In this document: positions 15,290 through 23,800 of the stretch, in pieces | Numbering within the stretch: position 1 is the first letter of the stretch | Layout of the letters: each line of letters starts with the position of its first letter | DNA from: CAYOLL01 sp964404765 [NCBI: uncultured Gemmatimonadota bacterium] | GTDB lineage: Bacteria; 4572-55 | Assembly: GCA_964404765.1 (NCBI GenBank) | Contig: CAYOLL010000083.1 | Coordinates: forward strand, 1-25,325 | Direction of reading: 5' to 3' | DNA: 25,325 bases | Notes under the pieces: model-generated | Seen by the model: only the letters and a program-made list of their open reading frames with translations | Databases searched by the model: none | What the model was told of the DNA's origin: nothing | Position numbers and translations under genes: made by a program

Positions 15290-15609
15290 GGTTTATAATA
15301 CCCCATCCGCGCCCGAAACGCCCGAAACTCTTCCCACGACTCGTTATCGCTGCCGTCGTCCGCCTCGCGCTGGCGGCGGAGCAGTTGAAGATATTCCTCG
15401 TCAGTCAAATGCTGATAAGGGTCATTTTTGGCCCGGTCGTCTCGCAAGGCTTTTAGCCGTCTCTGGTACTCCCGCTCTTGGTCGGTCTGCGGGCGAGGTT
15501 TCTTAGGGCGGCGCGGCTTGGCGACTAAGAGCTTGACCTGCATTCCTTTAAATTCGGGCAGGTCTAAAACCAGCCGACCGTCCGCCGGCACGGTATAAGT
15601 CAAGGTCAT
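15286..15609 (-). CDS. Putative partner/antitoxin of the PIN protein
   Basis: The 107-aa protein is not recognised as a named family. The N-terminal half (MTLTYTVPADGRLVLDLPEFKGMQVKLLV) has the beta pattern of small AbrB-like or Phd-type antitoxin N termini; the rest is strongly charged (PRRPKKPRPQTDQEREYQRR, then EEYLQLLRRQREADDGSD) and probably helical or disordered. It overlaps the PIN gene by ATGA. Position and overlap suggest an antitoxin; the sequence alone does not prove it. Confidence 0.7.
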   Translation of the reverse strand: MTLTYTVPADGRLVLDLPEFKGMQVKLLVAKPRRPKKPRPQTDQEREYQRRLKALRDDRAKNDPYQHLTDEEYLQLLRRQREADDGSDNESWEEFRAFRARMGYYKP

Positions 15610-15868
15610 ATTTTCTCCAGGGATAGGGGTTTCTGCGGGATGCGTTCACGCGCATTTAAGATAAAACGGACAAAAACATAATGCAAGCGCAAAAAAAATC
15701 TGCACTACGCCAGAATTTTGAGTTTTTCTTGTCCGAGCTACGTAACGCTTTAATTCATAAACCTTTCGTGTATTTTGTGTATTTCGTGGTGAATAATTCA
15801 GGCTATTAAGGTTTTCGGTTCATTGTGCCCATTGCCCGTTTTAATTCCTAATTCCTAATTTTTTTTTT

Positions 15869-15890
15869 GATCAGATCGGATCGGGTACTC
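15869..15890 (+). promoter_or_regulatory. Variant GATC...GTACTC element, copy 3 (short spacer)
   Basis: TTTTTTTTTGATC (GATC 15869-15872) then GTACTC (15885-15890); counted like the other copies the spacer is 11 nt rather than 15. It lies 35 nt before the second 103-aa gene. The rest of 15610-15868 holds no gene; a half repeat, TTTTGTGTATTTCGTGGT, lies near 15772-15789. Confidence 0.45.
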
Positions 15891-15925
15891 TTTACCTATG
15901 CAAGACGCGAACCAGGGACAAAAAC

Positions 15926-16237
15926 ATGAGCCAAACCATAGAAGAACAAACCGCTATTGCCGCCCTGACTGCGCGCTTTGGCCGGGAGCGGGTGACCACG
16001 GGTTGCGAGTTGATCCGCGCCTGCTATCCCGCTTTGCCGCCAGGCTATGACCGGATTATTGTGGCCGTTTTGACCCTGCAAAGCGAGGCCGAAATGGAGC
16101 GGCTGATTAATACGGCCGCCGATTACGATTTACCGATCTTGCCCGTAGATAAACGCAATTACGACTACTTGCCGGAACAGCCTTTTAACTGCCGCTTTTT
16201 AGCGCTGGACATGAGTCCGCTGCTTCAAAATGCCTGA
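15926..16237 (+). CDS. Small FAD-oxidase-domain-derived protein, copy 2
   Basis: This 103-aa protein (MSQTIEEQTAIAALTARFG...) is the twin of the one at 14238-14549: same length, 8 differences, all near the ends or at DHEV/GCEL. Residues 29-99 are otherwise identical, and the DNA is nearly so, even to the repeated downstream stretch (TCGAAGAATTTTT...). This points to a recent duplication or gene conversion. The same degenerate FAD-binding-4 pattern without glycine loop applies. GGGAC about 8 nt upstream is a poor ribosome site. Confidence 0.75.
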   Translation: MSQTIEEQTAIAALTARFGRERVTTGCELIRACYPALPPGYDRIIVAVLTLQSEAEMERLINTAADYDLPILPVDKRNYDYLPEQPFNCRFLALDMSPLLQNA

Positions 16238-16273
16238 AAGGTCGAAGAATTTTTCAAAACCTACAAATTTTTT

Positions 16274-16299
16274 GATCCCTTTTCCCGGATGGCGTACTC
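16274..16299 (+). promoter_or_regulatory. GATCC-N15-GTACTC element, copy 4
   Basis: GATCC 16274-16278, 15 nt (with TTTTCCCGGATGG), GTACTC 16294-16299. No + strand gene follows within 1.5 kb. Confidence 0.55.
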
Positions 16300-16335
16300 T
16301 TTGCTGGTAGTGACGAATTTATTCGTCCGACCCGG
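16274..16335. repeat. 62-nt exact direct repeat, left copy
   Basis: 16274-16335 is identical to 17277-17338, 1003 nt away. It includes a GATCC-N15-GTACTC element and the palindrome GACGAATttATTCGTC. The two copies bracket the YafQ/DinJ-type pair. Confidence 0.9.
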
Positions 16336-16446
16336 CAAATAACGAATGAACTCGTAAGATTGCCCGTTTTACTAAGATTTTCGGCCCGATGCTCATTTTT
16401 AATTCCTAATTCGTAACTTTTAATTCCTAATTCCTAATTTTTTTTT

Positions 16447-16472
16447 GATCCTTTTTCCCGATTGCAGTACTC
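16447..16472 (+). promoter_or_regulatory. GATCC-N15-GTACTC element, copy 5
   Basis: GATCC 16447-16451, 15 nt (TTTTTCCCGATTGCA), GTACTC 16467-16472, after an AT-rich lead (AATTCCTAATTCCTAATTTT) also found before copy 3. No + strand gene follows. Confidence 0.55.
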
Positions 16473-16558
16473 TTTACCTTTACAAGCGCTTAAGCCGACG
16501 GCTAACAACAACTGTTCACTATTAACTGTTCACTGCTCACTATTATGAAACCGTAACT

Positions 16559-16627
16559 GGCGGAGTCCAAAGCGACAGCTTGGGCGAGCCCGATATAAAG
16601 AACAAAGCTATCGCTTTGAACTCCGCC
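16559..16627. repeat. Double-palindromic element next to the toxin stop
   Basis: GGCGGAGTCCAAAGCGACAG (from 16559) is the inverted copy of 16604-16627 (AAAGCTATCGCTTTGAACTC...) with few mismatches. Each arm also contains a small palindrome (CAAAGC-GATA-GCTTTG). The plan (GGAGT plus inner palindrome, inverted about 20-25 nt on) is that of the GGAGTAGCAA family. It lies 8 nt past the YafQ-like stop and may serve as its 3' hairpin. Confidence 0.75.
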
Positions 16628-16635
16628 GGAAGCGC

Positions 16636-16902
16636 TTAATCAAACAATTCACTATGCGAACCGGTTCGCGTCAAAATCAGGCTATCGGCAGTCTTTTTGT
16701 AGATGAGCAGCCAGTCGGACTCAATATGGCAGTCGCGATAGCCCTTCCAGCCGCCGATGAGCGGATGATCCTTGTGCGAAGGGGCTAATGAGCCGGCAGC
16801 GGCTAATTGGCGGATCACATTCTCAAGTTTGGACAAATCTTTATGCTGCCGCTTAACCCGCTGATAATCGCGCTTAAACTGCGTGGTATAGACGATCTTC
16901 AC
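16636..16902 (-). CDS. YafQ-family mRNA interferase toxin
   Basis: The 88-aa protein has the RelE/YafQ fold signature: HKDHPLIGGWKGYRDCHIESDWLLIY...LTRTGSHSELF. Candidate active-site residues His46, His59, Asp63 and His83 correspond to His50, His63, Asp67 and His87 of E. coli YafQ, a ribosome-dependent mRNA endonuclease. The start is GTG (complement of 16900-16902), which overlaps the antitoxin stop (GTGA), so translation is coupled. Confidence 0.92.
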   Translation of the reverse strand: MKIVYTTQFKRDYQRVKRQHKDLSKLENVIRQLAAAGSLAPSHKDHPLIGGWKGYRDCHIESDWLLIYKKTADSLILTRTGSHSELFD

Positions 16903-17159
16903 TGTTCCAACTCCCGGAACAAGGCGTCCGCATCGTTGACCGGATGGAGTTCTTCGCCGGCTTCGGCCCGGCGCAGGGTCTCGGCGGTCAACGCGTTGGG
17001 GATTTTGATGGGAAACGGAAGGCCGCGCTGCAAAGCGACCTGGGTCAAAAACAGCGAAATGGCGTCCGACATGGACAGGTTCAGCCGGCGCAGAATTTCC
17101 TGGGCCTGGGCTTTAATTTCCGGATCAATCCGGGCTTGAATGGTAGCGGCGCGTGACAT
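16899..17159 (-). CDS. RelB/DinJ-family antitoxin
   Basis: From ATG 17159 (AGGAGG 5 nt upstream) the protein is 86 aa: MSRAATIQARIDPEIKAQAQ, a ribbon-helix-helix N terminus of RelB/DinJ type, then LNLSMSDAISLFLTQVALQRGLPF, the family core. An upstream in-frame ATG at 17204 adds 15 residues without family match. DinJ-type antitoxins bind their YafQ partner and repress the operon through the N-terminal domain. Stop overlaps the toxin start. Confidence 0.92.
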   Translation of the reverse strand: MSRAATIQARIDPEIKAQAQEILRRLNLSMSDAISLFLTQVALQRGLPFPIKIPNALTAETLRRAEAGEELHPVNDADALFRELEQ

Positions 17160-17276
17160 TTTTTCCTCCTGCATTGTTAATGGTTCCATCATTACATGTG
17201 CCATACATCAGCATTACAGGTTAGACCACATCATGTTCCAAAATTCGTGCTGCATGTCTTCTTACTCATCTTTCGT

Positions 17277-17338
17277 GATCCCTTTTCCCGGATGGCGTAC
17301 TCTTTGCTGGTAGTGACGAATTTATTCGTCCGACCCGG
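17277..17338. repeat. 62-nt exact direct repeat, right copy (with element copy 6)
   Basis: Identical to 16274-16335. It contains GATCC 17277-17281, 15 nt, GTACTC 17297-17302. No + strand gene follows directly. Confidence 0.9.
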
Positions 17339-17365
17339 GAAAAGCGCGAATGAATTCGCTACTAC
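17311..17365. repeat. TAGTGACGAAT inverted repeat
   Basis: TAGTGACGAATTTATTCGTC (17311-17330) and GCGCGAATGAATTCGCTACT (from 17345) are imperfect inverted copies, each with an inner palindrome. Same general plan as the GGAGTAGCAA elements. The left arm alone recurs near 16309-16328. Confidence 0.65.
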
Positions 17366-17396
17366 GAACTTTTTTTAAAAATCCGCAAATTTTTTG

Positions 17397-17471
17397 ATCC
17401 GTTTCGTCAGATCGAGTACTCTTTACCTGTTGCAAGGCTGAAAACACGTGTTGGCGGCAAATCGTTTATAT
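17397..17471 (+). promoter_or_regulatory. GATCC-N15-GTACTC element with conserved leader, copy 7
   Basis: GATCC 17397-17401, 15 nt, GTACTC 17417-17422, then the leader TGCAAGGCTGAAAACACGTG... (17432-17471), a near copy of 14621-14661 and 17569-17609. Confidence 0.55.
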
Positions 17472-17533
17472 TCGTCATTGTTCATTGTTCATTGCAACTC
17501 TTAACTTTTCACTCATAACTTTTAACTTTTTTT

Positions 17534-17609
17534 GATCCTTTTGCCCAAATGGAGTACTCTTTATTTTTTGTAAGGCCGAAAACACGTGTTGGTGGCAAAT
17601 CGTTTATAT
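17534..17609 (+). promoter_or_regulatory. GATCC-N15-GTACTC element with conserved leader, copy 8
   Basis: GATCC 17534-17538, 15 nt, GTACTC 17554-17559, leader 17569-17609. It is the last element before the giant secreted gene (ATG 17890), about 330 nt upstream, and might drive it through a long leader. Confidence 0.55.
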
Positions 17610-17634
17610 GCTTTTTGCCCTGTAGGAGCAAGCT

Positions 17635-17835
17635 GTTTGTAGAAAGATACGCGGAAACATAGATGTGATAAGCCCCATCGGGGCGACCCGTGGAAACACG
17701 AGCGGTGTCGTTCCGGTTAAAACGGGCCGCCGTTCGGCTGAGCTCACGACGAAGCCCCGCCGGGGCTATCCGCCGGGTTCGGTTGGTTGGCTTTTCTACA
17801 AACGGGCCGCCCCGCCGGGGCGAAAATCTTATTGT
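17635..17835. repeat. GC-rich repeat bounded by GTTTGTAGAAAG / CTTTTCTACAAAC
   Basis: GTTTGTAGAAAG (17635-17646) and CTTTTCTACAAAC (17791-17803) are inverted ends. Inside and just beyond are several GC palindromes of the type GCCCC(A/G)TCGGGGC and GCCCCGCCGGGGC. Short open frames here (17665-17859) are repeat-derived. It forms part of the leader of the giant gene. Confidence 0.6.
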
Positions 17836-17889
17836 TCATTATTCATTATTCATTCCTGATTGTTCATTGCTAAAAAAGGAGCGTGACAG

Positions 17890-20800
17890 ATGCGTAAGGT
17901 GAGACAGTTTTTCATGATGACCATGGCCGGGCTGATGCTGATGGCGGGCGTAGCTAACGGCCAGACAGCGCCGCAGGTTACCATTGCGGATTTAAAGAAT
18001 TTATACAACCTGCCCTGCTCGGTAAAGCTTGAAAATAGGCTGAGCGACTTGGCAGCGGGCAGCTTGCCCGAAGCAAGCCGGTTTGAGCGGGCCGATCTGT
18101 TCCCGGACCGACCCGGCTTGAGCGAAGGCGACCGCAAGCTGCTGGCAGGATTGCGCAGCTTTTACGGGATAAGCGACGAGCCGACGAACAGAAGTGACAT
18201 TTTTTCAAAAAATGTCATTGCTATGACGATGCCGCAGGGCGCGCTGCCGCAGCCGCCGGCGGTAGCCGCCTTGCGCGCGGCAGACGATAGCGCCGAGATA
18301 CGGGTGGCCGCGCAGGATTCTTTGGCGTTGGTGGATTTGTATAACAGTACCGGCGGCCCTACTATTTGGACGCGGCGCAATAATTGGCTGGCGCCGGGGC
18401 AGCCGGTTTCGTCGTGGGAAGGCGTGACGGTGCAAGATGGACGTGTGGTAGGCTTGTCTCTATCTACAAATAATCTTGTGGGAAGTCTTCCCGCCAGTTT
18501 CAGAAATCTATCAGCCTTAGCAAGTCTTGTACTTTCAGCAAACGGCGCGGGATTAACCGGAGTTTTTGATATTTCCAATATGCCCGCTTTAACTGAAGTC
18601 ACGGCGTATGGAAACAGTTTTGATTCTTTTGTTGCCAATACGAGCACGAATTATTACACCCGACTTAGCTTACTTCAGATTAGTGGAGAACAATTCAGCG
18701 GTTCACTCAATCTTAATGGAATGCCCGCATTAACAACAGTTGAATTAGTCTCCACACATTTTTCAGAATTGATTACAAATCCAACGCTGAATTATTATGC
18801 CGGATTAGTAACGCTATGGCCTGATCACTCTTTGGTGTCCGGAGTTTTAGACATTTCAGGGATGCCTGCATTGACAACTCTTCGCGCCCGTTCGACTCAA
18901 CTCACACAATTTATTACGCATACAACGACAGCAAACTATTACCGAAACTTGTCTGAACTACTTCTGAGTAATAGCCAATTTGCCGGTGAACTTAACATTG
19001 TCAATATGCCCGCTTTAACTGAAGTCACGGCGTATGGAAACAGTTTTGATTCTTTTGTTGCCAATACGAGCACGAATTATTACACCCGACTTAGCTTACT
19101 TCAGATTAGTGGAGAACAATTCAGCGGTTCACTCAATCTTAATGGAATGCCCGCATTAACAACAGTTGAATTAGTCTCCACACATTTTTCAGAATTGATT
19201 ACAAATCCAACGCTGAATTATTATGCCGGATTAGTAACGCTATGGCCTGATCACTCTTTGGTGTCCGGAGTTTTAGACATTTCAGGGATGCCTGCATTGA
19301 CAACTCTTCGCGCCCGTTCGACTCAACTCACACAATTTATTACGCATACAACGACAGCAAACTATTACCGAAACTTGTCTGAACTACTTCTGAGTAATAG
19401 CCAATTTGCCGGTGAACTTAACATTGTCAATATGCCCGCTTTAACTGAAGTCACGGCGTATGGAAACAAGTTTGAAGCTTTAATCACCAACCCAACATCC
19501 GTTTACTACCCAAAGTTGACGAATTTCCAAGTGCAGGCCAACAGATTTGATTTTTGTGATCTTGTGCCAGCAAAAGATGCTGCAATTGAAGGTTTTTTAT
19601 ATGCCCCACAAGACACTGTCGGCACAACCGCCACGCTAACCGCTACGACCGGCCAGCCGCTGCAAATCTGCGGCGATATTTGCGTCGAGCCGAACGATGT
19701 GTATCGGTGGTCCAAAAACGGCGCGCTCATCCCCGGCGCAAGCGGCGCGTGCTACACCATTGCCGCCGCCACGCCGGCCGATGCGGGCGTCTATACCTGC
19801 ACCATCACCAACCCGCTGGCGCCCGCGCTGACGCTGTATCATCGGGCAAAGACCGTGCAAGTTGCGCCCATGTCCTGCGCCATGCGCGATTCGTTGATAT
19901 TGACCGAGTTTTATCATGCCACCAACGGGCCGGGCTGGACGAATAAGACCAATTGGCTCGTGCCCGGTCAGCCTATTTCAAACTGGCATGGCGTACGGGT
20001 CAATGGAAACGGGTGCGTCGTTAGTCTTGACTTATATCAAAATAATTTGATGGGGGTACTACCTGTATCATTTCGCGAATTGGATGCGCTTGAGACTCTT
20101 GTTTTGGCCGATAACAATGTATCCGGTACGCTGGATATTTCCAACATGATGGACATTGGACTTTGTCAAGTTCATGGTAACCAATTAGACAGCTTGGTGA
20201 CCAATCGCACCCCGGGTTATTACCATAATTTGAATAACTTCTACCTGAGTTCAAACCCGTTCAGGGGTATCTTGGATATTTCCAATATGCCTGCGTTGAC
20301 TGTGTTTTACGCGGACAACGGAACACAATTTGACACCTTCATTACCAATCATTCGCCCAATTATTATCCGAATCTGGTAATAATGGGGATTAAGGGAAAC
20401 AAGTTCACAGGCACGTTGGATATTTCCAATATGCCCAGCCTGGGACTGTGCCAAGCTCATGAGAATCAATTCGACACATTGATCACCAATCATACCCCGA
20501 ATTATTACCCGAATTTGTGGAACTTCTATTTGAGTTCGAATCAGTTCACGGGTACGTTGGATATTTCCAATATGCCAGCGCTGTCAATTCTCTATGTCGG
20601 GAATAACCAATTCAACACATTGATTACCAACCATGCGCCGAACTATTATCCAGATTTGTATCAGTTTGGCTTGGATGGGAATGTTTTTAGCGGTGTTCTG
20701 GATATTTCCAACATGCCCGGCTTGGGCCTTCTTCAAGCGTCGGGCTATATGGGAGCACCAACCTCTACAAATCAGTTCGACACTTTTGTAACAAATCCGG

Positions 20801-23800
20801 AACCCAACTATTATCCTCACTTATGGCAGCTTTTCATTGCCGGAATGCGATTCAATGGAGCGCTAAACATTTCCAACATGCCCGTATTGCAACGCTTTAT
20901 TGCCAGTGGGAATCATTTCTCGGAACTAATTACCAACTACGCTCCCAACTATTATTTGTACTTAGCTGAATATGGCATAGATCATAATGAAATTGTGGGA
21001 TTGTTGAATATTTCCAACATGCCTAATTTGACGCGATTAGACGCAAGACATAACCATTTTGAGAGCGTAGTTGCAAATTCAAATCCGAATTTCTATCCAA
21101 ATCTATCGGAGCTTTATATTCATGACAACAGATTAGATTTCTGCGACATTATTCCGGTAAAGGATTTAGCGCCTAATTTCGGCTATTCCCCACAAGACAG
21201 CGTTGGCACAACTGCTACGCTAACTGCCACAGTCGGTCAACCGCTCCAAATCTGTCCGGATAACTGCACAATGGGCGATGTATTCCATTGGTCAAAGGAT
21301 GGGCAGCCACTTTCCGGCACAACCAACGGCTGCTTAGTCATCCCCAACGTCACCATCGCTGATGCGGGCGTTTATACAATCTCCGTTACCAATCCGCTCG
21401 CGCCCGCGCTGACGCTGTATCATCGGGCTAAAACGGTTAAAATCACGGATCCCTGCCAGAGCAATCAGCCGCCGGTAGCCGGCAACGATAACGCCACCAC
21501 ACCCGCCGGTCAAGCCATCACGATCTTCCCGTTAGCCAATGATACCGATGCCGAGCATGACCCGCTGTCCATTGCCGGCATTGGCGGAGCGGCCTGCGGC
21601 GCTGTCACTTATACAACGACCACGGTCACCTTTACGCCGGCGGTGGGCGCATTTGGTCCGTGCAACTTCTCGTATATCGTCACGGATGGCTGTCACCGGG
21701 ATACGGCGCAGGTCACCGTCACGGTTACACCGACCGGCTGCCCGCTGGTCTACACCCACACCGGGGACATTTACACAGCCCGCGTGACTGACAACGATCA
21801 GCCCATTCCCGGCACCATCCGCAACCTCAGCAACCCCACCGGCACAGACACCGCCGACGACTCCGACGCCGATATTTTCAACCATGCCCCACAGTTGATC
21901 GTGGTCTGGACGCGCCAGGAAAGCGGGGCCGCCCGGCTTTATCGCACCATGTCCACCGACAACGGCCTGACCTGGAGCGCGCCCGCCCCGCTGTTCCCGG
22001 TCGGCGATCCCATCCATAACGCCCAAAGCTTCAACTTCCGCTTTCACCCGGACGGAACAAAGGCGCTGTTTATCACCGACGCGGGTCATCCCGGTCTTTT
22101 CAAGCTGGCCGTGGGCGATCTGAACACGTTGACCTGGCAGGAAGTGGACCTGGGCCCGGCCTTTGTCAACCGCCACGTCCTGAGCGCCACGTTTGTCAAG
22201 GACAACATCGGCAACCAACTCATTGCCTTCCGCGCCAGCGACGATCCCGGTTATGATAACGTCATCTGGATTATCCAACTGCCCGGCGGTCGTGGTTGCT
22301 GCATTACACCGGTGTATCCGCCCGCGCCGCTCTACTCCAACAATGGCGATAATCCGCCGGTGGGCAGGGCCAACTTGCTGGCCGGCGGCGGCTCAACATT
22401 GGCCATTGGCCGGATAGCCGAGGGTATCGTGACCACCAGCGTCGTATTTTCGCCCACGCTCAATGTGTGGTACGCGCCGGAACTGAATCCCGTTTGTCAA
22501 AATACGGCCGGTAGTTTTGGCCAGCCGCGTTTCTTCTGCGACCGCCTCTTTGCCGTCAACCTGACCGCCCCGACGCGAATCGTGTCGGCCACGTCCTGCG
22601 CGTCCGTCGGTCTGCCGGATAGCTCCAGCTTTTACGGCGGCGGCATCCTGCCCGGTCTGGTGGACTTGCACTGGTTCCTTGCAGCGTCGGATACGGTGCA
22701 ACGCACGCTCTATACCTGGCAACAAGCCGATACGCTGTTGAATGTGGAGAACGAAGGGCACCAAACTTTATTCAATGTGCAACTGAGCGTTTCCCCGGCA
22801 TCATCGGCCGTACAACTGCAAACCGTCAGCATCGCCCAACTCAATCCGGGCGCGTCGCAACAGGTGCGGGTCACGGTCAACCCGGCCACGCTGACGCCGG
22901 GCACGTATTATTTTACCATCACCGGCGCGTCCGGCGGTTCCAGCGACAACGTGGTTTTGCGGGTGATTGTGCGGGCGAATTGTCCCCAGCCGGTGTGGAC
23001 GGTCAATCCGAACGCCTATCCCGACTGGTTGACAATCTTTGGCCGCCTGACCGACAGCGCCGGTCAGCCACTCAATCATAATGTCAGGATTGCCGCTTAT
23101 CTGAATGATGAACTGCGCGGCACGGTGGAAGTGGACCACACCGCCGGTTATTTTACGCTGCTGGTTTATGGCCGCAATAACGAGCGCAACAAGCCGGTGG
23201 TGTTTGATGTGTATGACCCAACTGATTGTCCGATCAAGCATTTGTGCGATCATGTGTTGTTTGATCCGGACGGCATGATCGGCAGCACGTTTAACCCGCG
23301 TCCGCTGCAAATGACGAGCGGGGTTTATCAGCGCAAGGTGTTGAGCGCGGGCGTGAACTACATCACTTTTTATGTGGATTTGAGCGCCCAGACCTTGAAT
23401 CAGGCCCTGGCCGGTCTGAATGGCGAAGGCCGCCACATCCAGAATATGAACAATCCGTCACAGGCGGCCAGTTTCAACCCGTCCACGCAACAATGGCACG
23501 GAACTCTGCAGCATATCGAATGCGGCGTGCCCTACAAGCTGACGATGAGCAATCCGCTGCCCAATCCGCCGGTGCTGTGCCTGAGCGGAACGATGTGCCC
23601 GACTCCTCCGATTAATCCGCCGGTAGTCGGTTGGAATCGCGTCGGAACGATGAATAACGAACCCGTGGCGGTGGAAGCGCAGTTTGCCGATTACATGAGC
23701 GCGGAGTTTGATTCCACTCAGATCAAGACGGAAAAGAGGTTTACGGTTTATTATGATGGGCAAGGCGGTTTTATGGGCAGCTACAAGATTGTGCAGCCCG

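Noticed and set aside
14146-17559. The GATCC-GTACTC elements as integron attC sites
   Set aside because: They lack the GTTRRRY/RYYYAAC ends and the imperfect hairpin of attC sites, and no integrase gene is visible.
17665-17902. Overlapping 64- and 70-aa open frames just before the giant gene
   Set aside because: They are encoded by GC-rich palindromic repeats, lack ribosome sites and have no recognisable domain.
18576-21130. Regular repeats that could suggest a CRISPR array
   Set aside because: The repeats are coding LRR units in one open frame without unique spacers of constant length; no cas genes are present.
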